From NCBI GenBank assembly GCA_026702745.1, contig JAPPBT010000065.1, forward strand, positions 186,001 to 250,000: a stretch of DNA of 64,000 nucleotides, read 5' to 3'. Source of the DNA: Gemmatimonadota bacterium. GTDB lineage: Bacteria > JAAXHH01. Below are positions 35,381-44,899 of the stretch, piece after piece (within the stretch, counting starts at the first letter, position 1; the number at the start of each line of letters is the position of its first letter). The position numbers were made by a program, and so were the translations under genes. The notes under the pieces were generated by a model, which had not been told where the DNA came from, did not search any database, and was given only the letters and a program-made list of their open reading frames with translations.

Positions 35381-35766
35381 GCTTCCGCTCCCGTTTTCTT
35401 GTCGGCCTGTTCCGCCTTCTCGGCCTGCTCGATTTTTTCGGCCTGTTCCGCCTTCTCGTACACATGGGCCGGATGCCTCCTGACCCGCTTCGTCAAGTGC
35501 CTGAGCACGCGATCATTCAATTTGAACGACCGGTCCAGCACGTCCACCAGGGCCGGCTCTCCATCGAAACGGATCAGCGTGAAATTGCCCTGGTGGGCGT
35601 CGTTGATCTCGTAGCTGAGCTTCCGGCTTCCCCAGCGTTCCGTGTCGATGACTTCTCCCTGGTTCGACGCGATGAGCCCCTCGATGGCGGAGATTTCTTC
35701 CTCGAGCGGCTCTTCTTCAAGCTTGGAATCGATAATCACCACTGTTTCATAGGACCGCACGTGCAT
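35377..35766 (-). CDS. rpsF: 30S ribosomal protein S6
   Basis: A 129-residue protein with the S6 fold: [53 protein letters not shown]. The C-terminus is extended by a charged repeat ([19 protein letters not shown]), longer than average. First of the rpsF-rpsR-rplI cluster; a four-copy repeat lies just upstream. Confidence 0.95.
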   Translation of the reverse strand: MHVRSYETVVIIDSKLEEEPLEEEISAIEGLIASNQGEVIDTERWGSRKLSYEINDAHQGNFTLIRFDGEPALVDVLDRSFKLNDRVLRHLTKRVRRHPAHVYEKAEQAEKIEQAEKAEQADKKTGAEA

Positions 35767-35800
35767 GCTCCTTAAGTTGTTTGCGGGTTCGCTCCGGCCC

Positions 35801-35864
35801 GGTCGGCCTTCAGTCCGGTCGGCCTTCAGTCCGGTCGGCCTTCAGTCCGGTCGGCCTTCAGTCC
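35801..35864. repeat. 16-bp tandem repeat, four perfect copies
   Basis: ggtcggccttcagtcc repeated at 35801, 35817, 35833 and 35849. The last copy contains the pth stop (35858-35860), so each downstream copy repeats the pth GAC-TGA end. Confidence 0.97.
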
Positions 35865-36433
35865 GTGAACGACGGGCCGTTATACCTGTTCGCCGCCTCG
35901 CCGCAACCTTCGCTTACGAACACCTCCAGCTGGTCACAGGCCCGGTCGAGGACGATGGGCAGATCCGTTGCTTCCTTTTTGGTAAACTCCTCCAGCACGT
36001 AATCGACCAGCGTATCGGCATCCCGGGGTTGATCTACGCCAATGCGCTGGCGGGCGAATGCTTCCGTGCCCAGCGTATCGATAATGGATTCCAGGCCCCG
36101 GTGGCCGCCATGACTGCCCTTCGACCTGAGACGCAACGTACCGAAGGGTAAATTGACGTCGTCGCAGACGACCACGATGCGATCGACGTCGAGTTCGTAA
36201 TGTCCCACCGCCTCCCGGACCGCGTAACCGCTGCGGTTCATGAAGGTCACCGGCTTGACCAGCGCCACGGGCAGTCCGCCGATCTTCGCGATGGTACCGT
36301 GAAACCGCTCGCTGATCGGGGCGAGCTCAAGACCGAGGCGCCGAAGCCAAGTGTCGATCACGTCGAAACCGGCGTTGTGGCGCGTGTCCGCATACCGGAC
36401 ACCGGGATTGCCAAGGCCGATGAAGGCATGCAT
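35858..36433 (-). CDS. pth: Peptidyl-tRNA hydrolase
   Basis: ATG 36433 gives 191 residues (MHAFIGLGNPGVRYADTRHN), normal for Pth; the frame extends upstream without support. The catalytic His is in ADTRHNAGF; PVTFMNRSGYAV, VCDDVNLPFGTLRLRSKGS and GGHRGLESI are all diagnostic. It recycles tRNA from drop-off peptidyl-tRNA. It sits between rplY and rpsF as in many genomes. Confidence 0.95.
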   Translation of the reverse strand: MHAFIGLGNPGVRYADTRHNAGFDVIDTWLRRLGLELAPISERFHGTIAKIGGLPVALVKPVTFMNRSGYAVREAVGHYELDVDRIVVVCDDVNLPFGTLRLRSKGSHGGHRGLESIIDTLGTEAFARQRIGVDQPRDADTLVDYVLEEFTKKEATDLPIVLDRACDQLEVFVSEGCGEAANRYNGPSFTD

Positions 36434-36505
36434 GGACGGATCGTCAGGCCGCTCTGCGGGCCGCAAGGAACCGGAATCGGCATGCTGACACATATCCGGA
36501 CTGCC

Positions 36506-37177
36506 TTAGTCTTCTTGCTCGTCCTCGGTCCCGTCTTCTTCCTCGCCGTCTTCCCGGGCCTGGCCGATGATCTCCGGCTCTTCCTGCTCCAGGTCGACTT
36601 CCTCTTCCTCCGGCTCCTCCGCCATTGGCGTCAGTACGGATACCACGGCGACCTCTCCGTCGGTTACGATCTCGACGTTCTCGAAGGTAAGATCGCTGAT
36701 GTGGATCGTATCGCCCATGCTCAATTCGCTGATATCCACTTCCAGGTGCTCGGGAATCTCGGAAGCCACGCAACTGATTTCGACCACCCGCAGGGACTGG
36801 TCGAGCACGCCGCCGTCTCTTGTCACGCCGATGGGCTCACCGATCATCACGAGCGAAACCTCCGTGGTGATCCGGTCGCTCATCCTGATCTGCTGGAAGT
36901 CGGCGTGGAGCAACTGGTTTCTCAGGTAGTCACGCTGGATATCCCGCAACAGGGCTTTCTTGTCCTCCATGCCCTCGATTTCCAGGTTGATGACAACGCT
37001 TTCGCCCCGGGTCTTTCTGAGGAAGCCCTCGAACTCGCGATAGTCGAGGGTCAGCGGCGTGGAGGATTCCCCGCTGCCGTAGACCACGGCGGGCAGCGCG
37101 CCGTCCCGCCGAAGCGCCTTGGCGACCTGCTTGCCGGTGTCCGTCCGCTGACGGGCCTTTAACGATACCTGGTTCAT
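36506..37177 (-). CDS. rplY: 50S ribosomal protein L25/Ctc
   Basis: A 223-residue long-form L25 (TL5/Ctc). The N-terminal 5S-binding part has ALRRDGALPAVVYGSGES, the C-terminal beta domain LRVVEISCVASEIPEHLEV and VDISELSMGDTIHI. An acidic tail (EEEEVDLEQEEPE) ends the protein. It lies between prs and pth, the common order. Confidence 0.93.
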   Translation of the reverse strand: MNQVSLKARQRTDTGKQVAKALRRDGALPAVVYGSGESSTPLTLDYREFEGFLRKTRGESVVINLEIEGMEDKKALLRDIQRDYLRNQLLHADFQQIRMSDRITTEVSLVMIGEPIGVTRDGGVLDQSLRVVEISCVASEIPEHLEVDISELSMGDTIHISDLTFENVEIVTDGEVAVVSVLTPMAEEPEEEEVDLEQEEPEIIGQAREDGEEEDGTEDEQED

Positions 37178-37191
37178 CTACTTCTCCTGTT

Positions 37192-38145
37192 TCAAGTCTG
37201 ATCCGACGATTCGAAGAGCGAGCTGACGGATTTTTCTTCGTGTATGCGCTTGATCGCCTCGCCGAACAGGGACGCCACGGACAACTGTTCCAGCTTGCCC
37301 CGACACATGTCCTCGTTCAGGCGTATCGAGTCCGAGACGATCAGGCAGTCCAGTACGGAATCCTCCACCTTCTGCATGGCGTTTCCGGAGAGCAGGGCGT
37401 GGGTACACGCCGCGTAGATCGTCTCCGCGCCGTTCTTCTTCAGGGCCTCGGCCGCGCCGGTCAGGCTCCCCCCGGTGTCGATCATGTCGTCTCGGATGAT
37501 CACGTTCTTGCCTTCCACTTCGCCGATCACGTTGACGACCTCGGACACGTTGGGTCTCGGCCGACGCTTGTCCACCAGGGCCAGCGGGCAGTTCAGCCGC
37601 CTGCCGTAGGACCGGGCCATGGCCATGCCCCCGGCGTCCGGGGACGCGATCACCAGGTCATCCGAAGTCCCCAGCTCCCTGAGCCGGCGGGTAAATACCG
37701 GCGCCGAATACAGGTGGTCCAGGGGGATGTCGAAGAACCCCTGGATCTGGGGCGCGTGCAGGTCCATGGTGAGCACGCGGTCCGCTCCGGCCGCGGCGAT
37801 CAGGTTCGCCATGACCTTGGCCGAAATGGGTACCCGGGGCCCCGCCTTGCGGTCCTGGCGGGCGTAGCCGTAGTAGGGGATCACCGCGGTGGCCCTTCGC
37901 GCCGATGCCCGTTTGGCCGCGTCCAGCAAAAGCAGCAGTTCGACGAGGTTCTCCGCCGGCGAGTTGGTCGACTGGACCACGAACACGTCGGTGCCGCGGA
38001 TGTCCTCGTTGATGTGGATCCGGATCTCGTCGTCGCTGAAACGGGAAACGGCGGCGTTGCCCAGGGGTACGCCGAGATATTCGCAAATGTCTTTCGCAAG
38101 CGGTGCGTTTGAATTTCCACTCAGAATCTTCAAACCGACCGCCAC
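37192..38145 (-). CDS. prs: Ribose-phosphate pyrophosphokinase
   Basis: A 317-residue enzyme that makes PRPP from ribose 5-phosphate and ATP. Visible motifs are RFSDDEIRIHINEDIRGTD, YYGYARQDRK, the metal region TMDLHAPQIQGFFDIPLDH, and VIIRDDMIDTGGSLTGAA (PRPP loop). Start GTG 38145 with GGAGGAGG upstream. It lies between ispE and rplY in the usual ispE-prs-rplY-pth order. Confidence 0.96.
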   Translation of the reverse strand: MAVGLKILSGNSNAPLAKDICEYLGVPLGNAAVSRFSDDEIRIHINEDIRGTDVFVVQSTNSPAENLVELLLLLDAAKRASARRATAVIPYYGYARQDRKAGPRVPISAKVMANLIAAAGADRVLTMDLHAPQIQGFFDIPLDHLYSAPVFTRRLRELGTSDDLVIASPDAGGMAMARSYGRRLNCPLALVDKRRPRPNVSEVVNVIGEVEGKNVIIRDDMIDTGGSLTGAAEALKKNGAETIYAACTHALLSGNAMQKVEDSVLDCLIVSDSIRLNEDMCRGKLEQLSVASLFGEAIKRIHEEKSVSSLFESSDQT

Positions 38146-38170
38146 GTGCCGCCCTCCTCCGGTACCTCGA

Positions 38171-39046
38171 TTAAACCGCGGCGTCCCGCCGGGATGACGA
38201 GGAGACCGCGAAGACCCGCCAGGACGGTTCGAACCGTCCCCGCAAGTCCTGTGCTATCCGTTCCGCCTCCGCCCGCCCGGGCGCCAGTCCGAAGACCGAC
38301 GGGCCGCTGCCGGACATCAGCATACCCTTCAGTCCGGCGTCCGCAAGCAGGTCTCTCGCCCCGTCGATTTCGGGGTGGGCTGCCCGGACCGCCGGTTCCA
38401 GATCGTTATGCAGACAGGAGGCCAGTCTATCGGCATCCCCGTCCTGCATGACAGAAGAGATTAAGTTAATACAGGACGCGTCCTTTGTCAATTCCATTTT
38501 CCATTGGCTGTAGGCCCATCCGCTCGCGACTTCGAGGGGTGGGCAGACCAGGACGTAGTGGCGCGGTCCGGGCGCATCCAGCCAGGCGACCTTTTCCCCC
38601 CGTCCGGAAGCTACGGCCACACCGCCATGGAGACAGAAGGGCACGTCGGATCCGAGCTCCGCGGCTAAGTCCGCCAGGTCTGCTTCTCCCAACCCCAGCG
38701 ACCAGAGCGCATTGAGTCCGTGCAGCGTCATGGCCGCGTTGCCGCTCCCGCCGGCGAGTCCCGCGGCCACGGGGATGCGCTTCTCGATGTGGATCCGCGC
38801 GCCCCGGTCCCCGATTCCGCAGCGTGCCCGTACGAGTCCGGCCGCCCTGTGGACCAGGTTGCGCCCGTCCGTCGGCACGGCCGGGTCGGAGCAGGTGACG
38901 GTCGTTCCCTGCTCCTGTGCGGACACTTCCAGTTCATCGGCCAGGTCCACGGTCTCCATCAGCGTGACGATCTCGTGGTAGCCGTCGGCCCGCTTGCCGA
39001 GCAGGTGAATGGCGAGATTGATCTTGGCAAAGGAACGAAGGGTCAT
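38171..39046 (-). CDS. ispE: 4-diphosphocytidyl-2-C-methyl-D-erythritol kinase
   Basis: Start at ATG 39046 (MTLRSFAKINLAIHLLGKR) gives 291 residues, normal for IspE. GHMP motifs: AKINLAIHLLGKRADGYHEI at the N-terminus, the ATP loop PVAAGLAGGSGNAA, and MLMSGSGPSVFGL near the end. It works in the non-mevalonate isoprenoid pathway. The open frame continues upstream into gmhA, but its ATG overlaps the gmhA stop. Confidence 0.92.
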   Translation of the reverse strand: MTLRSFAKINLAIHLLGKRADGYHEIVTLMETVDLADELEVSAQEQGTTVTCSDPAVPTDGRNLVHRAAGLVRARCGIGDRGARIHIEKRIPVAAGLAGGSGNAAMTLHGLNALWSLGLGEADLADLAAELGSDVPFCLHGGVAVASGRGEKVAWLDAPGPRHYVLVCPPLEVASGWAYSQWKMELTKDASCINLISSVMQDGDADRLASCLHNDLEPAVRAAHPEIDGARDLLADAGLKGMLMSGSGPSVFGLAPGRAEAERIAQDLRGRFEPSWRVFAVSSSSRRDAAV

Positions 39047-39609
39047 TCGCCGTCCGCAACGCGGGATGTGGTCTGCGTGATGATGATGTGGACGATGATC
39101 ATGTGCATGTTTTCCGCCATGCCGTAGTCGTCCACGGGGACGTGGACCGAGTGCTTCGCCGATGCCTTCAGGGCGCCGCCGGAGAACCCCGTCACCGCGA
39201 CCGTCACCATCCCGGCGGAACGGGCGAACTCCATGGCGCGGATCACGTTGGGGCTGTTCCCCGAAGCGCTGATGCCGATGACCACGTCGCCCGGCGCACC
39301 GAGATTGCGCAGCTGCTGCTCGAAGACCAGGTCGTAGTCGAAGTCGTTGGCCCAGGCCGTGACGTAGGGCAGGTTGTCTGTGAGGCTGTTGACCCGGAAG
39401 CGGGGCGCGTCCTCCGTGCCGCGGAGCGTGCCCTTGCCCAGGTCCACGGCGAAGTGGGAAGCCGTGGCCGCGCTGCCGCCGTTGCCGATGACGAAGATCC
39501 CCCGCCCGTTCTTCCGCGCGTCCATCAGGAGGTCGATGAGCGCCTGCACTTCGCCGGGTTCGATCCGGCCGAGGACCTCCTTCGTCCATTCGAGGTATTC
39601 GCGGATCAT
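39043..39609 (-). CDS. gmhA: SIS-domain phosphoheptose isomerase-like protein
   Basis: A 188-residue SIS protein: IFVIGNGGSAATASHFAVDL, TAWANDFDYDLVF, and GDVVIGISASGNSPNVI are the sugar-phosphate-binding motifs of GmhA. It converts sedoheptulose 7-phosphate to glycero-manno-heptose 7-phosphate for cell-surface heptose. Adjacent hddA supports this. Its ATG is preceded by a 38-bp duplicate of its own 5' end. Confidence 0.85.
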   Translation of the reverse strand: MIREYLEWTKEVLGRIEPGEVQALIDLLMDARKNGRGIFVIGNGGSAATASHFAVDLGKGTLRGTEDAPRFRVNSLTDNLPYVTAWANDFDYDLVFEQQLRNLGAPGDVVIGISASGNSPNVIRAMEFARSAGMVTVAVTGFSGGALKASAKHSVHVPVDDYGMAENMHMIIVHIIITQTTSRVADGE

Positions 39610-39648
39610 CGGACCACCCCCGTCCAGTCGAGGTATTCGCGGATCATT
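39591..39648. repeat. 38-bp-offset duplication at the hddA/gmhA junction
   Basis: The first 20 or so bases of gmhA recur 38 bp upstream, next to the hddA stop, with an ATG at 39647 (overlapping the hddA TGA) and an internal 13-codon frame ending at 39606. Confidence 0.9.
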
Positions 39649-40630
39649 TCGATACCTGCCTTCGCATGTTGAAGATCACCTTGGTGCCGTCGCGTTCCAG
39701 GTTGAAGGGCAGTTCCCGGTAGTCGGACAGCGCGTCGCGCACCCGGGGCCGGGAGGACTCCGGGCAGCACAGGAGCAGGAAGCCGCCGCCGCCCGCGCCG
39801 CACACCTTGCCGCCCGTGGCGCCGGCGTCCCTGGCCTTCCGGTACATGGCGTCGATCTCGTCGTTGCTCACGAGTCCGGACATCTTGTACTTCCAGGTCC
39901 AGCCCCGGTCCAGCAGCTCGCCCATGCGGTCGATCTCTCCCGCCGCGAGGGCTGACCGCGCGCTTTGCGCCACGGACTTGATCTCTTTCACCAGGGCGAA
40001 CTTGCCGGTCATGTTCGCTTTCTGCTCGCGCAGGATGGTCTCTGCCTTGCGGGTCTTGTTGGTGTAGAACAGCATCAGGCTTTCGCCCAGCCGTTCCGCG
40101 TGACCGTCGGCGAGACCGAGGCGTTCCACCTCCACGCCGCCGGGCCGGAACGTGAACCCGCACAGTCCGCCGTAGGCCGCGATGTACTGGTCCTGCTTCC
40201 CGATGGGCTGGCCGCACCGTTCGATCTCGATCTCGCATGCGTCCCGAGCCAGTTTCTCGGTAGGCTGCGGGTTGCCGCAATAGGTATACAGGGCATTCAG
40301 CAGGCCGACCGTGATGCTGCTCGAGGACCCCAGGCCCGATCCCTCGGAAGGGATGTCCGTCAGCGTCGTGATCTCCACGCCCCGGGTCACGCCGGTGAGC
40401 CGCAGCGCCTCCCGGATCAGGTCGTGCTCGATCTCATCGGGATGATCGACGGCCTCCCGCTTCGAGTAGTTGACGTAGATACGGTCGTCGAACCGTTCGT
40501 TGATGATGACGAAGATGTACTTGTCGATGGCCGCGCTGACGACCAGGCCGTCCTCCCGTTCGTAGAAATCGGCGAAATCCGTGAGGCCGCCGGCGAAGCT
40601 GATGCGCAGGGGCGTCTGAGTGATGATCAT
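39644..40630 (-). CDS. hddA: Heptose-7-phosphate kinase (GHMP, HddA-like)
   Basis: A 328-residue GHMP kinase: TPLRISFAGGLTDFADFYE, then the ATP loop IPSEGSGLGSSSSITVGLL and KVCGAGGGGFLLLC. This matches D-glycero-alpha-D-manno-heptose 7-phosphate kinase, acting after GmhA toward GDP-heptose. HddC and GmhB are not in the window. It is coupled to gmhA and to rfbD upstream (ATGA overlap). Confidence 0.85.
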   Translation of the reverse strand: MIITQTPLRISFAGGLTDFADFYEREDGLVVSAAIDKYIFVIINERFDDRIYVNYSKREAVDHPDEIEHDLIREALRLTGVTRGVEITTLTDIPSEGSGLGSSSSITVGLLNALYTYCGNPQPTEKLARDACEIEIERCGQPIGKQDQYIAAYGGLCGFTFRPGGVEVERLGLADGHAERLGESLMLFYTNKTRKAETILREQKANMTGKFALVKEIKSVAQSARSALAAGEIDRMGELLDRGWTWKYKMSGLVSNDEIDAMYRKARDAGATGGKVCGAGGGGFLLLCCPESSRPRVRDALSDYRELPFNLERDGTKVIFNMRRQVSK

Positions 40631-41565
40631 GGATTCCCGCCGTTTGTTTCGTTGGTGGGGCCAGCCTTCGGCGGGTCGATGGCGTCCGGGTGCGCCCCCC
40701 GCGCGTCGCCGCGGTTTGCCCGCCGCGCCAGGTAACCGTCCAGGGCGTCCTCCCAGGAGGGCATTTCCGCGATGCCCAGGGACCGGATCCGGCCGTTGTC
40801 CAGTACCGTGTACAGGGGCCGGGCGGCGGGCGCGCCGTACGCTTCGGTGGTCGTGGGCTTCACGGCCGCTTCGATGCCTGTCTTTCGAAATATAGTCCGT
40901 GCAAAGTCATAGTAGGAACACGCGCCTGCGCTGGTCACATGGTACGTGCCGAAGGCGTCGGTGGTCACCAGTTCCGCAAGGGCGCTGGCCAGGTCGTCCG
41001 TCCCCGTGGGCGACATCACCTGGTCGCTGACCACGACCACTTCCCGTCTTTCCGTGCCGGCACGAATCATGGCCTCGACGAAATTGTATCCTTTCCCGCC
41101 CCCGCCGGAGTGGCCGAACAGGCCGGTGGTGCGGATGATGAAATGACGGTCCCAGGTCGAACGCACCAGGTGTTCGCCGGAGAGCTTGGCCGTGCCGTAG
41201 ACGTTCAGGGGAAGGGGCAGGTCATCCTCCCGGTAAGGCCGGTCCGCCGTGCCGTCGAAGACGAAATTCGTGCTGACGTGCACCAGTTTCGCCCCGTACA
41301 TGCGGCAGGCCATGGCCAGGTGCCAGGGGCCGAAGGCATTGACGGCGAAGGTCTTGTCGGGATGGGACTCGCACTCGTCGACCCGGTGGTACGCCGCGGT
41401 ATTGATCACCGCATCGGGCCGGTGGTCCTTCATCAGAGCGTAAACGCGATGTTTCTCGGTGACATCGAGTTCACCGTGCGTGCACGGAATCAGTTCGTGA
41501 TCCGCCAGCGAACGCTGCAGGTCCGTACCCAGTTGTCCCCGGGCCCCGGTTATGAGGATGCGCAT
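40627..41565 (-). CDS. rfbD: dTDP-4-dehydrorhamnose reductase-like protein
   Basis: A 312-residue extended SDR. NADP-binding GARGQLGTDL lies at residue 7, the catalytic YxxxK in VYGTAKLSGEH, and VHVSTNFVFDGT, NTAAYHRVDECE and TGLFGHSG match RfbD/RmlD. It likely completes dTDP-rhamnose or a related surface sugar. It is upstream of hddA-gmhA. RfbA, B and C are not here. The last 40 residues are Gly/Asn/Pro-rich. Confidence 0.8.
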   Translation of the reverse strand: MRILITGARGQLGTDLQRSLADHELIPCTHGELDVTEKHRVYALMKDHRPDAVINTAAYHRVDECESHPDKTFAVNAFGPWHLAMACRMYGAKLVHVSTNFVFDGTADRPYREDDLPLPLNVYGTAKLSGEHLVRSTWDRHFIIRTTGLFGHSGGGGKGYNFVEAMIRAGTERREVVVVSDQVMSPTGTDDLASALAELVTTDAFGTYHVTSAGACSYYDFARTIFRKTGIEAAVKPTTTEAYGAPAARPLYTVLDNGRIRSLGIAEMPSWEDALDGYLARRANRGDARGAHPDAIDPPKAGPTNETNGGNP

Positions 41566-41585
41566 TTGCTCCTGTCACCCGCCGG

Positions 41586-44246
41586 TCAGGCGTCCCGCAG
41601 GTGTTTTTCGACGACACCCGGCGCCTGGTCCACGGCTTCGTCGATCCGGGACGCGTCCTTCCCCCCGGCCTGTGCCATATGCGCCTTGCCCCCGCCGCCT
41701 CCGCCGATGAAGGCGGCCACATCCCGCGCCAGTTTGCCCGCGTGGAGCCCGCGCCCGGAAATCGCGCCATCGGTCGCCACGACGATACAGACGGGGCGTT
41801 CCTCGAAGCTGGCGAACAGCACGCCGACCGCTGCGCCGGAAAGTCGCTCGCGCAGCGAGTCTCCCATGGCGCGGAGGGTGTCCATGTCCGGGCAATCCAC
41901 CCGGCCCGCGGCGACGGCGACGCCGTCCGCGTCCACGGCGCCGTCTGCGAGTTCATCGACCCAGTTCTGCGACGAGGACCGGCCCATTTCCCGGATGTGC
42001 CGTTCCAGCTCGCGGACCCGTGCAGTCAGGTCCCCGGCCCTTTTCGCCAGGTCCTCCGGCTCGCTCTTGAGGGCCTCCGCGGCCCCCGCGACGAGTCCTT
42101 CGTCCCGTTTGACGGATTCGTACGCGCCGGCGCCGGTCAGGGCCTCCACCCGCCGCACGCCGGCGGCGATGCCCGATTCCCGGACCAGCCGGAACAACCC
42201 GATCTCGCCCGTGGCGCCGAGGTGGGTGCCGCCGCACAGCTCCAGGCTCACCTCGCCGATGCGCACCACGCGCACCCGGTCCTCGTACTTTTCGGTGAAA
42301 AGCGCCATGGCGCCCTGATGCTTCGCTTCTTCAAGGTCGGTTTCGAACGGCTCGACGCGGATGTTCTCCCATACGAGCTCGTTGACCCGGCGTTCGATCG
42401 CGTTCTGTTCTTCGGGCGTGACGGCGCTGAAATGCGCGAAATCGAAACGCAGGCGGTCGGGCGCGACTACGGAGCCCCGCTGTTCCACGTGGGCGCCCAG
42501 GGTCTCCCGAAGCACGGCGTGCAGGAGATGAGTCGCCGTATGGTTCCGCATGATGGACTGCCTGCGGTCCGAGTCGACCCGCGCGGTGACGGTCATGCCG
42601 GGTTTGAGATCAGCGGCGCTGCCCGGGTCGCATTGGTGGATGATCGTGTCGCCGTCCCGCGTGGTGTCCAGCACGGCGATCCGCCCGCCCGATTCCGTCT
42701 CAAGCCAGCCGGTGTCGCCCACCTGTCCGCCCGATTCGGCGTAGAAGGGGGTTTCGGTGAGGAGGACGGAGCCGTTTTCACGGGCGGCGATGGTCGTCCT
42801 TTCCACTAAATGGGTGTCGTAACCGACGAACTTGGTATTAGTGACGACTTTGACTTCTGCAGAACCAGTCACATTGGGTAAGGTACCCTGTGCCGATACG
42901 TACACCGTTTTACCGCCGGACCTCGACCTCTCCCGCTGCTGTCCCATCTCCGCCTCGAAGCCGGCCATATCCACCGTCATGTCCTTCTCATCGGCCATCA
43001 GTTGCGTCAAATCCACAGGGAAACCGTAGGTATCGTAAAGTTTGAAGGCCTCTACGCCCCGGATTTCATTTCGTCCCTCGGCGCCCGCCCGTTCGACGAT
43101 ATCCTCGAAGAGTTCGATGCCGTGATCGAGCGTGCGCCCGAAGCTCTCCTCTTCGGACCGGATCACCTGCTCCACCTTTTCCTGCGCGGCGGAGAGTTCC
43201 GGGTAGGCCGCGCCCATCTCTTCGGTGAGCGTCGGCACGAGCCGGTAGAGGAACGGATCGGCCAGGCCGAGATTGCGGCCATACCGCGCCGCGCGGCGGA
43301 GGATGCGCCTGAGGACATAGCCCCGTCCTTCGTTGGAAGGCAGGGCGCCGTCGGCTATGGCGAAGGCCAGGGCCCGGATGTGGTCGGCGACCACGCGGTA
43401 GGCCACATCCGTATCCCCTTTCGCGTAGGGATGTTGCGACAGTTCGCCGATGTGGTCCATCAGCGGGCGGAACACGTCGGTATCGTAGTTCGAATCCACG
43501 CCCTGCAGGATGCTGAGCATCCGTTCGAACCCCATGCCCGTGTCGACGTGGCGGGACGGCAGGGGTGTCAACGCGCCATCGGCGCCCCGGTCGTACTGGA
43601 TGAAGACCAGGTTCCAGATCTCCACCAGGCGTGTAGGGTCTTCAAGTGCCTGGTCTCCGTTGGCCCCGCCGACATGGCCGGGATCTTCATTTCGACCTGT
43701 CCGCTCCGGCCCCAGGTCGTAGTGGATTTCCGAGTTGGGACCGCAGGGCCCGGTCTCGCCCATTTCCCAGAAATTGTCCTTCTCGTCGAATCGGAGTATG
43801 CGGTCGGCGGGCACGCCGGTGTGGCGCTGCCAGAGCAGCTCGGCCTCGTCATCCTCGCGGAACACGGAAACCCACAAACGTTCAGCGGGGAGATCCAACC
43901 TCTCTGTGAGCAGTTCCCAGGCCCAGGTTATGGCTTCTTCCTTGTAGTAGTCGCCGAAGGACCAGTTCCCCAGCATTTCGAAGAAGGTCTGGTGAATGGG
44001 CGATCGGCCCACGTCTTCGAGGTCGTTGTGTTTTCCACCGGCCCGAATGCATTTCTGGAAATCCACGGCGCGCACGTATTCGCGTGTGCTCTTCCCAAGA
44101 AAAACGTCCTTGAACTGGTTCATCCCCGCGTTGGTGAAGAGCAACGTGGGATCGTCCCAGGGCACCACGCTGGCGCTCGGCACGATCGTGTGGCCGCGGT
44201 CGGCGAAAAACTCGGTAAAGGACTTGCGCAGTTCGGCTCCGGTCAA
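41586..44246 (-). CDS. alaS: Alanyl-tRNA synthetase
   Basis: An 886-residue class II synthetase. The catalytic core has TNAGMNQFKDVFLGKSTR and GRGYVLRRILRRAAR; the editing domain has HTATHLLHAVLRETLG and CGGTHLGATGEIG; the C-Ala domain ends with GGGGGGKAHMAQAGG. Start TTG 44246 overlaps the recX stop (TTGA) with GAGGAG about 8 nt upstream. It charges tRNA-Ala, including the tRNA-Ala(CGC) at 51413. Confidence 0.96.
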   Translation of the reverse strand: MTGAELRKSFTEFFADRGHTIVPSASVVPWDDPTLLFTNAGMNQFKDVFLGKSTREYVRAVDFQKCIRAGGKHNDLEDVGRSPIHQTFFEMLGNWSFGDYYKEEAITWAWELLTERLDLPAERLWVSVFREDDEAELLWQRHTGVPADRILRFDEKDNFWEMGETGPCGPNSEIHYDLGPERTGRNEDPGHVGGANGDQALEDPTRLVEIWNLVFIQYDRGADGALTPLPSRHVDTGMGFERMLSILQGVDSNYDTDVFRPLMDHIGELSQHPYAKGDTDVAYRVVADHIRALAFAIADGALPSNEGRGYVLRRILRRAARYGRNLGLADPFLYRLVPTLTEEMGAAYPELSAAQEKVEQVIRSEEESFGRTLDHGIELFEDIVERAGAEGRNEIRGVEAFKLYDTYGFPVDLTQLMADEKDMTVDMAGFEAEMGQQRERSRSGGKTVYVSAQGTLPNVTGSAEVKVVTNTKFVGYDTHLVERTTIAARENGSVLLTETPFYAESGGQVGDTGWLETESGGRIAVLDTTRDGDTIIHQCDPGSAADLKPGMTVTARVDSDRRQSIMRNHTATHLLHAVLRETLGAHVEQRGSVVAPDRLRFDFAHFSAVTPEEQNAIERRVNELVWENIRVEPFETDLEEAKHQGAMALFTEKYEDRVRVVRIGEVSLELCGGTHLGATGEIGLFRLVRESGIAAGVRRVEALTGAGAYESVKRDEGLVAGAAEALKSEPEDLAKRAGDLTARVRELERHIREMGRSSSQNWVDELADGAVDADGVAVAAGRVDCPDMDTLRAMGDSLRERLSGAAVGVLFASFEERPVCIVVATDGAISGRGLHAGKLARDVAAFIGGGGGGKAHMAQAGGKDASRIDEAVDQAPGVVEKHLRDA

Positions 44247-44899
44247 TTTCGGGACTCCTCTATCTCGTCCAGCACGCGATGGACGACCTGGTAGATGACG
44301 GCCTGCCCGAACCCGCGCCTGCCCAGGAAGGCGACCATGCGGCGGTGTGCCGCGTCGCGGTCGAGCCGTGCATATCGATAAGACTGGCGGTGCAGCGCTT
44401 CGTAGGCCCGTTCGGTTTCCCCTTCGCGGGATGCACTATCCTCGAGGGCGGTATCGACGATTTCGGCATCAATCCCCTTCTGGCGCAACTCGCGGCGCAA
44501 CAGGGACAGGCCGGCCGGCCTTCTCCGTAGCCGTTCGTCGATCCACAGCCGGGCGAAGCGCCCGTCGTCGATCAGTCCCGCGTGCTCAAGCCGGTCAAGC
44601 ACCTGGTCGATCACCTCGTCCGGCCGCCCCCTGGACTTGAGTCTCACCTCCAGCTCGCGTCGCGTACGCATGCGGTGGTCGATGAGCCGGTGGGCTTCGG
44701 TCATGGCCCGGGAGACGCCGTCGGCCAGTTCCACTTCCCGCAGCCGTTCCGGGTCCATCGCCTGGCCGTCGAAAAGTCCGAACCGGAGGAAGGTCTCTTC
44801 CGTGATCGTCAGGATGCGTTCCCCGTCGATCGTGACCTTGCGTTCCCGTCGACCTCCGCTCCCCCGCGGGGTGATATCCGTTATGGTCGGCATGGTCAT
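44243..44899 (-). CDS. recX: Regulatory protein RecX
   Basis: A 218-residue helical protein. RTRRELEVRLKSRGRPDEVI, HAGLIDDGRFARLWIDERL, GLSLLRRELRQKGI and YRYARLDRDAAHRRMVAFLGRRGF match RecX repeats. RecX limits RecA filaments. Start ATG 44899, which lies in the distal copy of the 13-bp repeat. It is followed by alaS, but recA, normally beside it, is absent. Confidence 0.9.
   Translation of the reverse strand: MTMPTITDITPRGSGGRRERKVTIDGERILTITEETFLRFGLFDGQAMDPERLREVELADGVSRAMTEAHRLIDHRMRTRRELEVRLKSRGRPDEVIDQVLDRLEHAGLIDDGRFARLWIDERLRRRPAGLSLLRRELRQKGIDAEIVDTALEDSASREGETERAYEALHRQSYRYARLDRDAAHRRMVAFLGRRGFGQAVIYQVVHRVLDEIEESRN

Noticed and set aside
35801-35864. CRISPR-like array
   Set aside because: Repeats are head-to-tail without spacers and contain the pth stop; it is a simple tandem repeat.
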